A stretch of 64,000 nucleotides of DNA from Argentina anserina (lineage: Eukaryota > Streptophyta > Magnoliopsida > Rosales > Rosaceae): positions 186,001 to 250,000 of the forward strand of contig NW_026089531.1 of NCBI RefSeq assembly GCF_933775445.1, read 5' to 3'. Below are positions 48,881 to 62,400 of this stretch, one piece after another. Made by a program: the position numbers and the translations under genes. The notes beneath the pieces are model-generated. The model had not been told where the DNA came from and ran no database searches. It saw only the letters and a list, made by a program, of their open reading frames with translations. Position 1 is the first letter of the stretch; every line of letters starts with the position of its first letter.

Positions 48881-51460
48881 GGCTTTCGGATGCGAGTTTC
48901 TATTGTATTTGAGAGTTTTGCAAGTGTGGGAGTGTGTTTCTTTCAAACTGAGTATCTTTACATCGTTTGCGTATCTTTACTATTCCAATTGTGTATCTTT
49001 ACATCGTTTGCGTATCTTTACTATTCCAATTGTGTATCTTTTCATTTCTCGTTTGAGTATCTTTCTGTAAGGCTTCTGATGCGAGTTTCTATTGTATTTG
49101 AGAGTTTTGCAAGTGTGGGAGTGTGTTTCTTTCAAACTGAGTATCTTTACATCGTTTGCGTATCTTTACTATTCCAATTGCGTATCTTTACATCGTTTGC
49201 GTATCTTTACTATTCCAATTGTGTGTGTATCTTTTCATTTCTCGTTTGAGTATCTTTCTGTAAGGCTTCTGATGTGAGTTTTTATTGAATTTGAGAGTTT
49301 TGCAAGTGCGAGTGTGTTTCTTTCAAACTGAGTATCTTTACATCGTTTGCGTATCTTTACTATTCCAATTGTGTATCTTTACATCGTTTGCGTATATTTA
49401 CTATTCCAATTGTGTATCTTTTCATTTCTCGTTTGAGTATCTTTCTGTAAGGCTTTCGGATGCGAGTTTCTATTGTATTTGAGAGTTTTGCAAGTGTGGG
49501 AGTGTGTTTCTTTCAAACTGAGTATCTTTACATCGTTTGCGTATCTTTACTATTCCAATTGGGTATCTTTACATCGTTTGCGTATCTTTACTATTCCAAT
49601 TGTGTACCTTTTCATTTCTCGTTTGAGTATCTTTCTGTAAGGCTTTCAGATGCGAGTTTCTATTGAATTTGAGAGTTTTGCAAGTGTGGGAGTGTGTTTC
49701 TTTCAAACTGAGTATCTTTACATCGTTTGCGTATCTTTACTATTCCAATTGTGTATCTTTACATCGTTTGCGTATCTTTACTATTCCAATTGTGTATCTT
49801 TTCATTTCTCGTTTGAGTATCTTTCTGTAAGGCTTTCGGATGCGAGTTTCTATTGTATTTGAGAGTTTTGCAAGTGTGGGAGTGTGTTTCTTTCAAACTG
49901 AGTATCTTTACATCGTTTGCGTATCTTTACTATTCCAATTGTGTATCTTTACATCGTTTGCGTATCTTTACTATTCCAATTGTGTATCTTTTCATTTCTC
50001 GTTTGAGTATCTTTCTGTAAGGCTTCTGATGCGAGTTTCTATTGTATTTGAGAGTTTTGCAAGTGTGGGAGTGTGTTTCTTTCAAACTGAGTATCTTTAC
50101 ATCGTTTGCGTATCTTTACTATTCCAATTGCTTATCTTTACATCGTTTGCGTATCTTTACTATTCCAATTGTGTGTGTATCTTTTCATTTCTCGTTTGAG
50201 TATCTTTCTGTAAGGCTTCTGATGTGAGTTTTTATTGAATTTGAGAGTTTTGCAAGTGCGAGTGTGTTTCTTTCAAACTGAGTATCTTTACATCGTTTGC
50301 GTATCTTTACTATTCCAATTGTGTATCTTTACATCGTTTGCGTATATTTACTATTCCAATTGTGTATCTTTTCATTTCTCGTTTGAGTATCTTTCTGTAA
50401 GGCTTTCGGATGCGAGTTTCTATTGTATTTGAGAGTTTTGCAAGTGTGGGAGTGTGTTTCTTTCAAACTGAGTATCTTTACATCGTTTGCGTATCTTTAC
50501 TATTCCAATTGGGTATCTTTACATCGTTTGCGTATCTTTACTATTCCAATTGTGTACCTTTTCATTTCTCGTTTGAGTATCTTTCTGTAAGGCTTTCAGA
50601 TGCGAGTTTCTATTGAATTTGAGAGTTTTGCAAGTGTGGGAGTGTGTTTCTTTCAAACTGAGTATCTTTACATCGTTTGCGTATCTTTACTATTCCAATT
50701 GTGTATCTTTACATCGTTTGCGTATCTTTACTATTCCAATTGTGTATCTTTTCATTTCTCGTTTGAGTATCTTTCTGTAAGGCTTTCGGATGCGAGTTTC
50801 TATTGTATTTGAGAGTTTTGCAAGTGTGGGAGTGTGTTTCTTTCAAACTGAGTATCTTTACATCGTTTGCGTATCTTTACTATTCCAATTGTGTATCTTT
50901 ACATCGTTTGCGTATCTTTACTATTCCAATTGTGTATCTTTTCATTTCTCGTTTGAGTATCTTTCTGTAAGGCTTCTGATGCGAGTTTCTATTGTATTTG
51001 AGAGTTTTGCAAGTGTGGGAGTGTGTTTCTTTCAAACTGAGTATCTTTACATCGTTTGCGTATCTTTACTATTCCAATTGCGTATCTTTACATCGTTTGC
51101 GTATCTTTACTATTCCAATTGTGTGTGTATCTTTTCATTTCTCGTTTGAGTATCTTTCTGTAAGGCTTCTGATGTGAGTTTTTATTGAATTTGAGAGTTT
51201 TGCAAGTGCGAGTGTGTTTCTTTCAAACTGAGTATCTTTACATCGTTTGCGTATCTTTACTATTCCAATTGTGTATCTTTACATCGTTTGCGTATATTTA
51301 CTATTCCAATTGTGTATCTTTTCATTTCTCGTTTGAGTATCTTTCTGTAAGGCTTTCGGATGCGAGTTTCTATTGTATTTGAGAGTTTTGCAAGTGTGGG
51401 AGTGTGTTTCTTTCAAACTGAGTATCTTTACATCGTTTGCGTATCTTTACTATTCCAATT
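48500..51460 (+). repeat. 950-bp (5-monomer) higher-order repeat, about three copies
   Basis: Five-monomer units repeat with exact 950-bp period; for example 48890, 49840 and 50790 begin equivalent monomers, as do 49092, 50042 and 50992. Each unit contains in fixed order a GGGTATC/GTGTACC monomer, a CAGATGCG monomer, a CGGATGCG monomer, a GCGTATC monomer with GTGTGTGTATC, and a GATGTGAG/AAGTGCGAG monomer. Copies differ by single bases (CAATTGAGTATC near 48840; CAATTGCTTATC near 50128). This is a classic higher-order repeat. Confidence 0.87.
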
Positions 51461-53449
51461 GTGTATCTTTACATCGTTTGCGTATCTTTACTATTCCAAT
51501 TGTGTGTGTATCTTTTCATTTCTCGTTTGAGTATCTTTCTGTAAGGCTTCTGATGTGAGTTTTTATTGAATTTGAGAGTTTTGCAAGTGCGAGTGTGTTT
51601 CTTTCAAACTGAGTATCTTTACATCGTCTGCGTATCTTTACTATTCCAATTGCGTATCTTTACATCGTTTGCGTATCTTTACTATTCCAATTGTGTGTGT
51701 ATCTTTTCATTTCTCGTTTGAGTATCTTTCTGTAAGGCTTCTGATGTGAGTTTTTATTGAATTTGAGAGTTTTGCAAGTGCGAGTGTGTTTCTTTCAAAC
51801 TGAGTATCTTTACATCGTTTGCGTATCTTACTATTCCAATTGTGTATCTTTACATCGTTTGCGTATCTTTACTATTCCAATTGTGTATCTTTACATCGTT
51901 TGCGTATCTTTACTATACCAATTGTGTATCTTTTCATTTCTCGTTTGAGTATCTTTCTGTAAGGCTTCTGATGCGAGTTTCTATTGAATTTGAGAGTTTT
52001 GCAAGTGTGGGAGTGTGTTTCATTCAAACTGAGTATCTTTACATCGTTTGCGTATCTTTACTATACCAATTGCATATCTTTACATCGTTTGCGTATCTTT
52101 ACTATTCCAATTGTGTATGTTTTCATTTCTCGTTTGAGTATCTTTCTGTAAGGCTTTCGGATGCGAGTTTCTATTGAATTTGAGAGTTTTGCAAGTGTGG
52201 GAGTGTGTTTCTTTCAAACTGAGTATCTTTACATCGTTTGCGTATCTTTACTATACCAATTGTGTATCTTTTCATTTCTCGTTTGAGTATCTTTCTGTCA
52301 GGCTTATGATGCGAGTTTCTATTGTATTTGAGAGTTTTGCAAGTGTGGGAGTGTGTTTCTTTCAAACTGAGTATCTTTACATCGTTTGCGTATCTTTACT
52401 ATACCAATTGCATATCTTTACATCGTTTGCGTATCTTTACTATTCCAATTGTGTATCTTTTCATTTCTCGTTTGAGTATCTTTCTGTAAGGCTTCTGATG
52501 TGAGTTTTTATTGAATTTGAGAGTTTTGCAAGTGCGAGTGTGTTTCTTTCAAACTGAGTATCTTTACATCGTTTGCGTATCTTTACTATTCCAATTGTGT
52601 ATCTTTACATCGTTTGCGTATCTTTACTATTCCAATTGTGTATCTTTTCATTTCTCGTTTGAGTATCTTTCTGTAAGGCTTCTGATGCGAGTTTCTATTG
52701 TATTTGAGAGTTTTGCAAGTGTGGGAGTGTGTTTCTTTCAAACTGAGTATCTTTACATCGTTTGCGTATCTTTACTATTCCAATTGTGTATCTTTACATC
52801 GTTTGCATATCTTTACTATTCCAATTGTGTATCTTTTCATTTCTCGTTTGAGTATCTTTCTGTAAGGCTTCTGATGCGAGTTTCTATTGTATTTAAGAGT
52901 TTTGCAAGTGTGGGAGTGTGTTTCTTTCAAACTGAGTATCTTTACATCATTTGCGTATCTTTACTATTCCAATTGTGTATCTTTACATCGTTTGCGTATC
53001 TTTACTATTCCAATTGTGTGTGTATCTTTTCATTTCTCGTTTGAGTATCTTTCTGTAAGGCTTCTGATGTGAGTTTTTATTGAATTTGAGAGTTTTGCAA
53101 GTGCGAGTGTGTTTCTTTCAAACTGAGTATCTTTACATCGTTTGCGTATCTTTACTATTCCAATTGCGTATCTTTACATCGTTTGCGTATCTTTACTATT
53201 CCAATTGTGTGTGTATCTTTTCATTTCTCGTTTGAGTATCTTTCTGTAAGGCTTCTGATGTGAGTTTTTATTGAATTTGAGAGTTTTGCAAGTGCGAGTG
53301 TGTTTCTTTCAAACTGAGTATCTTTACATCGTTTGCGTATCTTTACTATTCCAATTGTGTATCTTTACATCGTTTGCGTATCTTTACTATTCCAATTGTG
53401 TATCTTTACATCGTTTGCGTATCTTTACTATACCAATTGTGTATCTTTT

Positions 53450-56440
53450 CATTTCTCGTTTGAGTATCTTTCTGTAAGGCTTCTGATGCGAGTTTCTATT
53501 GAATTTGAGAGTTTTGCAAGTGTGGGAGTGTGTTTCATTCAAACTGAGTATCTTTACATCGTTTGCGTATCTTTATTATACCAATTGCATATCTTTACAT
53601 CGTTTGCGTATCTTTACTATTCCAATTGTGTATCTTTTCATTTCTTGTTTGAGTATCTTTCTGTAAGGCTTTCGGATGCGAGTTTCTATTGAATTTGAGA
53701 GTTTTGCAAGTGTGGGAGTGTGTTTCATTCAAACTGAGTATCTTTACATCGTTTGCGTATCTTTACTATACCAATTGTGTATCTTTTCATTTCTCGTTTG
53801 AGTATCTTTCTGTAAGGCTTCTGATGCGAGTTTCTATTGTATTTGAGAGTTTTGCAAGTGTGGGAGTGTGTTTCTTTCAAACTGAGTATCTTTACATCGT
53901 TTGCGTATCTTTACTATTCCAATTGGGTATCTTTACATCGTTTGCGTATCTTTACTATTCCAATTGTGTACCTTTTCATTTCTCGTTTGAGTATCTTTCT
54001 GTAAGGCTTTCAGATGCGAGTTTCTATTGAATTTGAGAGTTTTGCAAGTGTGGGAGTGTGTTTCTTTCAAACTGAGTATCTTTACATCGTTTGCGTATCT
54101 TTACTATTCCAATTGTGTATCTTTACATCGTTTGCGTATCTTTACTATTCCAATTGTGTATCTTTTCATTTCTCGTTTGAGTATCTTTCTGTAAGGCTTT
54201 CGGATGCGAGTTTCTATTGTATTTGAGAGTTTTGCAAGTGTGGGAGTGTGTTTCTTTCAAACTGAGTATCTTTACATCGTTTGCGTATCTTTACTATTCC
54301 AATTGTGTATCTTTACATCGTTTGCGTATCTTTACTATTCCAATTGTGTATCTTTTCATTTCTCGTTTGAGTATCTTTCTGTAAGGCTTCTGATGCGAGT
54401 TTCTATTGTATTTGAGAGTTTTGCAAGTGTGGGAGTGTGTTTCTTTCAAACTGAGTATCTTTACATCGTTTGCGTATCTTTACTATTCCAATTGTGTGTG
54501 TATCTTTTCATTTCTCGTTTGAGTATCTTTCTGTAAGGCTTCTGATGTGAGTTTTTATTGAATTTGAGAGTTTTGCAAGTGCGAGTGTGTTTCTTTCAAA
54601 CTGAGTATCTTTACATCGTTTGCGTATCTTTACTATTCCAATTGTGTATCTTTACATCGTTTGCGTATATTTACTATTCCAATTGTGTATCTTTTCATTA
54701 CTCGTTTGAGTATCTTTCTGTAAGGCTTTCGGATGCGAGTTTCTATTGTATTTGAGAGTTTTGCAAGTGTGGGAGTGTGTTTCTTTCAAACTGAGTATCT
54801 TTACATCGTTTGCGTATCTTTACTATTCCAATTGTGTATCTTTACATCGTTTGCGTATCTTTATTATTCCAATTGTGTGTGTATCTTTTCATTTCTCGTT
54901 TGAGTATCTTTCTGTAAGGCTTCTGATGTGAGTTTTTATTGAATTTGAGAGTTTTGCAAGTGCGAGTGTGTTTCTTTCAAACTGAGTATCTTTACATCGT
55001 TTGCGTATCTTTACTATTCCAATTGCGTATCTTTACATCGTTTGCGTATCTTTACTATTCCAATTGTGTGTGTATCTTTTCATTTCTCGTTTGAGTATCT
55101 TTCTGTAAGGCTTCTGATGTGAGTTTTTATTGAATTTGAGAGTTTTGCAAGTGCGAGTGTGTTTCTTTCAAACTGAGTATCTTTACATCGTTTGCGTATC
55201 TTTACTATTCCAATTGTGTATCTTTACATCGTTTGCGTATCTTTACTATACCAATTGTGTATCTTTTCATTTCTCGTTTGAGTATCTTTCTGTAAGGCTT
55301 CTGATGCGAGTTTCTATTGAATTTGAGAGTTTTGCAAGTGTGGGAGTGTGTTTCATTCAAACTGAGTATCTTTACATCGTTTGCGTATCTTTATTATACC
55401 AATTGCATATCTTTACATCGTTTGCGTATCTTTACTATTCCAATTGTGTATCTTTTCATTTCTTGTTTGAGTATCTTTCTGTAAGGCTTTCGGATGCGAG
55501 TTTCTATTGAATTTGAGAGTTTTGCAAGTGTGGGAGTGTGTTTCATTCAAACTGAGTATCTTTACATCGTTTGCGTATCTTTACTATACCAATTGTGTAT
55601 CTTTTCATTTCTCGTTTGAGTATCTTTCTGTAAGGCTTCTGATGCGAGTTTCTATTGTATTTGAGAGTTTTGCAAGTGTGGGAGTGTGTTTCTTTCAAAC
55701 TGAGTATCTTTACATCGTTTGCGTATCTTTACTATTCCAATTGGGTATCTTTACATCGTTTGCGTATCTTTACTATTCCAATTGTGTACCTTTTCATTTC
55801 TCGTTTGAGTATCTTTCTGTAAGGCTTTCAGATGCGAGTTTCTATTGAATTTGAGAGTTTTGCAAGTGTGGGAGTGTGTTTCTTTCAAACTGAGTATCTT
55901 TACATCGTTTGCGTATCTTTACTATTCCAATTGTGTATCTTTACATCGTTTGCGTATCTTTACTATTCCAATTGTGTATCTTTTCATTTCTCGTTTGAGT
56001 ATCTTTCTGTAAGGCTTTCGGATGCGAGTTTCTATTGTATTTGAGAGTTTTGCAAGTGTGGGAGTGTGTTTCTTTCAAACTGAGTATCTTTACATCGTTT
56101 GCGTATCTTTACTATTCCAATTGTGTATCTTTACATCGTTTGCGTATCTTTACTATTCCAATTGTGTATCTTTTCATTTCTCGTTTGAGTATCTTTCTGT
56201 AAGGCTTCTGATGCGAGTTTCTATTGTATTTGAGAGTTTTGCAAGTGTGGGAGTGTGTTTCTTTCAAACTGAGTATCTTTACATCGTTTGCGTATCTTTA
56301 CTATTCCAATTGTGTGTGTATCTTTTCATTTCTCGTTTGAGTATCTTTCTGTAAGGCTTCTGATGTGAGTTTTTATTGAATTTGAGAGTTTTGCAAGTGC
56401 GAGTGTGTTTCTTTCAAACTGAGTATCTTTACATCGTTTG
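53450..56440 (+). repeat. 1818-bp tandem duplication nested in the 6.7-kb unit
   Basis: About 53450-54620 matches about 55270-56440 with offset 1818, including the TTATTATACC, TTTCTTGTTTG and GTGTACCTTTTC variants. Just upstream the offset changes to 1859, because the first copy has one extra 41-bp sub-repeat. Confidence 0.8.
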
Positions 56441-56499
56441 CGTATCTTTACTATTCTAATTGCGTATCTTTACATCGTTTGCGTATCTTTACTATTCCA

Positions 56500-59485
56500 A
56501 TTGTGTGTGTATCTTTTCATTTCTCGTTTGAGTATCTTTCTGTAAGGCTTCTGATGTGAGTTTTTATTAAATTTGAGAGTTTTGCAAGTGCGAGTGTGTT
56601 TCTTTCAAACTGAGTATCTTTACATCGTTTGCGTATCTTTACTATTCCAATTGGGTATCTTTACATCGTTTGCGTATATTTACTATTCCAATTGTGTATC
56701 TTTTCATTTCTCGTTTGAGTATCTTTCTGTAAGGCTTTCGGATGCGAGTTTCTATTGTATTTGAGAGTTTTGCAAGTGTGGGAGTGTGTTTCTTTCAAAC
56801 TGAGTATCTTTACATCGTTTGCGTATCTTTACTATTCCAATTGTGTATCTTTACATCGTTTGCGTATCTTTACTATTCCAATTGTGTATCTTTTCATTTC
56901 TCGTTTGAGTATCTTTCTGTAAGGCTTCTGATGCGAGTTTCTATTGTATTTGAGAGTTTTGCAAGTGTGGGAGTGTGTTTCTTTCAAACTGAGTATCTTT
57001 ACATCGTTTGCGTATCTTTACTATTCAAATTGTGTATCTTTACATCGTTTGCGTATCTTTACTATTCCAATTGTGTATCTTTTCATTTCTCGTTTGAGTA
57101 TCTTTCTGTAAGGCTTCTGATGCGAGTTTCTATTGTATTTGAGAGTTTTGCAAGTGTGGGAGTGTGTTTCTTTCAAACTGAGTATCTTTACATCGTTTGC
57201 GTATCTTTACTATTCCAATTGTGTATCTTTACATCGTTTGCGTATCTTTACTATTCCAATTGTGTATCTTTTCATTTCTCGTTTGAGTATCTTTCTGTAA
57301 GGCTTCTGATGCGAGTTTCTATTGTATTTGAGAGTTTTGCAAGTGTGGGAGTGTGTTTCTTTCAAACTGAGTATCTTTACATCGTTTGCGTATCTTTACT
57401 ATTCCAATTGCGTATCTTTACATCGTTTGCGTATCTTTACTATTCCAATTGTGTATCTTTTCATTTCTCGTTTGAGTATCTTTCTGTAAGGCTTCTGATG
57501 TGAGTTTTTATTGAATTTGAGAGTTTTGCAAGTGCGAGTGTGTTTCTTTCAAACTGAGTATCTTTACATCGTTTGCGTATCTTTACTATTCCAATTGTGT
57601 ATCTTTACATCGTTTGCGTATATTTACTATTCCAATTGTGTATCTTTTCATTTCTCGTTTGAGTATCTTTCTGTAAGGCTTTCGGATGCGAGTTTCTATT
57701 GTATTTGAGAGTTTTGCAAGTGTGGGAGTGTGTTTCTTTCAAACTGAGTATCTTTACATCGTTTGCGTATCTTTACTATTCCAATTGTGTATCTTTACAT
57801 CGTTTGCGTATCTTTACTATTCCAATTGTGTATCTTTTCATTTCTCGTTTGAGTATCTTTCTGTAAGGCTTCTGATGCGAGTTTCTATTGTATTTGAGAG
57901 TTTTGCAAGTGTGGGAGTGTGTTTCTTTCAAACTGAGTATCTTTACATCGTTTGCGTATCTTTACTATTCCAATTGCGTATCTTTACATCGTTTGCGTAT
58001 CTTTACTATTCCAATTGTGTGTGTATCTTTTCATTTCTCGTTTGAGTATCTTTCTGTAAGGCTTCTGATGTGAGTTTTTATTAAATTTGAGAGTTTTGCA
58101 AGTGCGAGTGTGTTTCTTTCAAACTGAGTATCTTTACATCGTTTGCGTATCTTTACTATTCCAATTGGGTATCTTTACATCGTTTGCGTATATTTACTAT
58201 TCCAATTGTGTATCTTTTCATTTCTCGTTTGAGTATCTTTCTGTAAGGCTTTCGGATGCGAGTTTCTATTGTATTTGAGAGTTTTGCAAGTGTGGGAGTG
58301 TGTTTCTTTCAAACTGAGTATCTTTACATCGTTTGCGTATCTTTACTATTCCAATTGTGTATCTTTACATCGTTTGCGTATCTTTACTATTCCAATTGTG
58401 TATCTTTTCATTTCTCGTTTGAGTATCTTTCTGTAAGGCTTCTGATGCGAGTTTCTATTGTATTTGAGAGTTTTGCAAGTGTGGGAGTGTGTTTCTTTCA
58501 AACTGAGTATCTTTACATCGTTTGCGTATCTTTACTATTCAAATTGTGTATCTTTACATCGTTTGCGTATCTTTACTATTCCAATTGTGTATCTTTTCAT
58601 TTCTCGTTTGAGTATCTTTCTGTAAGGCTTCTGATGCGAGTTTCTATTGTATTTGAGAGTTTTGCAAGTGTGGGAGTGTGTTTCTTTCAAACTGAGTATC
58701 TTTACATCGTTTGCGTATCTTTACTATTCCAATTGTGTATCTTTACATCGTTTGCGTATCTTTACTATTCCAATTGTGTATCTTTTCATTTCTCGTTTGA
58801 GTATCTTTCTGTAAGGCTTCTGATGCGAGTTTCTATTGTATTTGAGAGTTTTGCAAGTGTGGGAGTGTGTTTCTTTCAAACTGAGTATCTTTACATCGTT
58901 TGCGTATCTTTACTATTCCAATTGCGTATCTTTACATCGTTTGCGTATCTTTACTATTCCAATTGTGTATCTTTTCATTTCTCGTTTGAGTATCTTTCTG
59001 TAAGGCTTCTGATGTGAGTTTTTATTGAATTTGAGAGTTTTGCAAGTGCGAGTGTGTTTCTTTCAAACTGAGTATCTTTACATCGTTTGCGTATCTTTAC
59101 TATTCCAATTGTGTATCTTTACATCGTTTGCGTATATTTACTATTCCAATTGTGTATCTTTTCATTTCTCGTTTGAGTATCTTTCTGTAAGGCTTTCGGA
59201 TGCGAGTTTCTATTGTATTTGAGAGTTTTGCAAGTGTGGGAGTGTGTTTCTTTCAAACTGAGTATCTTTACATCGTTTGCGTATCTTTACTATTCCAATT
59301 GTGTATCTTTACATCGTTTGCGTATCTTTACTATTCCAATTGTGTATCTTTTCATTTCTCGTTTGAGTATCTTTCTGTAAGGCTTCTGATGCGAGTTTCT
59401 ATTGTATTTGAGAGTTTTGCAAGTGTGGGAGTGTGTTTCTTTCAAACTGAGTATCTTTACATCGTTTGCGTATCTTTACTATTCC
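56500..59485 (+). repeat. 1514-bp (8-monomer) tandem duplication
   Basis: About 56500-57970 is followed by an equivalent block at about 58014-59485 with offset 1514, including the TATTCAAATTG variant near 57024/58538 and the ATTAAATTTGAGAG plus GGGTATC monomer at its start. It falls on monomer boundaries (8 x ~189 bp). Confidence 0.82.
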
Positions 59486-62400
59486 AATTGTGTATCTTTA
59501 CATCGTTTGCATATCTTTACTATTCCAATTGTGTATCTTTTCATTTCTCGTTTGAGTATCTTTCTGTAAGGCTTCTGATGCGAGTTTCTATTGTATTTAA
59601 GAGTTTTGCAAGTGTGGGAGTGTGTTTCTTTCAAACTGAGTATCTTTACATCGTTTGCGTATCTTTACTATTCCAATTGTGTATCTTTACATCGTTTGCG
59701 TATCTTTACTATTCCAATTGTGTGTGTATCTTTTCATTTCTCGTTTGAGTATCTTTCTGTAAGGCTTCTGATGTGAGTTTTTATTGAATTTGAGAGTTTT
59801 GCAAGTGCGAGTGTGTTTCTTTCAAACTGAGTATCTTTACATCGTTTGCGTATCTTTACTATTCCAATTGCGTATCTTTACATCGTTTGCGTATCTTTAC
59901 TATTCCAATTGTGTGTGTATCTTTTCATTTCTCGTTTGAGTATCTTTCTGTAAGGCTTCTGATGTGAGTTTTTATTGAATTTGAGAGTTTTGCAAGTGCG
60001 AGTGTGTTTCTTTCAAACTGAGTATCTTTACATCGTTTGCGTATCTTTACTATTCCAATTGTGTATCTTTACATCGTTTGCGTATCTTTACTATTCCAAT
60101 TGTGTATCTTTACATCGTTTGCGTATCTTTACTATACCAATTGTGTATCTTTTCATTTCTCGTTTGAGTATCTTTCTGTAAGGCTTCTGATGCGAGTTTC
60201 TATTGAATTTGAGAGTTTTGCAAGTGTGGGAGTGTGTTTCATTCAAACTGAGTATCTTTACATCGTTTGCGTATCTTTATTATACCAATTGCATATCTTT
60301 ACATCGTTTGCGTATCTTTACTATTCCAATTGTGTATCTTTTCATTTCTTGTTTGAGTATCTTTCTGTAAGGCTTTCGGATGCGAGTTTCTATTGAATTT
60401 GAGAGTTTTGCAAGTGTGGGAGTGTGTTTCATTCAAACTGAGTATCTTTACATCGTTTGCGTATCTTTACTATACCAATTGTGTATCTTTTCATTTCTCG
60501 TTTGAGTATCTTTCTGTAAGGCTTCTGATGCGAGTTTCTATTGTATTTGAGAGTTTTGCAAGTGTGGGAGTGTGTTTCTTTCAAACTGAGTATCTTTACA
60601 TCGTTTGCGTATCTTTACTATTCCAATTGGGTATCTTTACATCGTTTGCGTATCTTTACTATTCCAATTGTGTACCTTTTCATTTCTCGTTTGAGTATCT
60701 TTCTGTAAGGCTTTCAGATGCGAGTTTCTATTGAATTTGAGAGTTTTGCAAGTGTGGGAGTGTGTTTCTTTCAAACTGAGTATCTTTACATCGTTTGCGT
60801 ATCTTTACTATTCCAATTGTGTATCTTTACATCGTTTGCGTATCTTTACTATTCCAATTGTGTATCTTTTCATTTCTCGTTTGAGTATCTTTCTGTAAGG
60901 CTTTCGGATGCGAGTTTCTATTGTATTTGAGAGTTTTGCAAGTGTGGGAGTGTGTTTCTTTCAAACTGAGTATCTTTACATCGTTTGCGTATCTTTACTA
61001 TTCCAATTGTGTATCTTTACATCGTTTGCGTATCTTTACTATTCCAATTGTGTATCTTTTCATTTCTCGTTTGAGTATCTTTCTGTAAGGCTTCTGATGC
61101 GAGTTTCTATTGTATTTGAGAGTTTTGCAAGTGTGGGAGTGTGTTTCTTTCAAACTGAGTATCTTTACATCGTTTGCGTATCTTTACTATTCCAATTGTG
61201 TGTGTATCTTTTCATTTCTCGTTTGAGTATCTTTCTGTAAGGCTTCTGATGTGAGTTTTTATTGAATTTGAGAGTTTTGCAAGTGCGAGTGTGTTTCTTT
61301 CAAACTGAGTATCTTTACATCGTTTGCGTATCTTTACTATTCCAATTGTGTATCTTTACATCGTTTGCGTATATTTACTATTCCAATTGTGTATCTTTTC
61401 ATTTCTCGTTTGAGTATCTTTCTGTAAGGCTTTCGGATGCGAGTTTCTATTGTATTTGAGAGTTGTGCAAGTGTGGGAGTGTGTTTCTTTCAAACTGAGT
61501 ATCTTTACATCGTTTGCGTATCTTTACTATTCCAATTGTGTATCTTTACATCGTTTGCGTATCTTTACTATTCCAATTGTGTGTGTATCTTTTCATTTCT
61601 CGTTTGAGTATCTTTCTGTAAGGCTTCTGATGTGAGTTTTTATTGAATTTGAGAGTTTTGCAAGTGCGAGTGTGTTTCTTTCAAACTGAGTATCTTTACA
61701 TCGTTTGCGTATCTTTACTATTCCAATTGCGTATCTTTACATCGTTTGCGTATCTTTACTATTCCAATTGTGTGTGTATCTTTTCATTTCTCGTTTGAGT
61801 ATCTTTCTGTAAGGCTTCTGATGTGAGTTTTTATTGAATTTGAGAGTTTTGCAAGTGCGAGTGTGTTTCTTTCAAACTGAGTATCTTTACATCGTTTGCG
61901 TATCTTTACTATTCCAATTGTGTATCTTTACATCGTTTGCGTATCTTTACTATACCAATTGTGTATCTTTTCATTTCTCGTTTGAGTATCTTTCTGTAAG
62001 GCTTCTGATGCGAGTTTCTATTGAATTTGAGAGTTTTGCAAGTGTGGGAGTGTGTTTCATTCAAACTGAGTATCTTTACATCGTTTGCGTATCTTTATTA
62101 TACCAATTGCATATCTTTACATCGTTTGCGTATCTTTACTATTCCAATTGTGTATCTTTTCATTTCTTGTTTGAGTATCTTTCTGTAAGGCTTTCGGATG
62201 CGAGTTTCTATTGAATTTGAGAGTTTTGCAAGTGTGGGAGTGTGTTTCATTCAAACTGAGTATCTTTACATCGTTTGCGTATCTTTACTATACCAATTGT
62301 GTATCTTTTCATTTCTCGTTTGAGTATCTTTCTGTAAGGCTTCTGATGCGAGTTTCTATTGTATTTGAGAGTTTTGCAAGTGTGGGAGTGTGTTTCTTTC

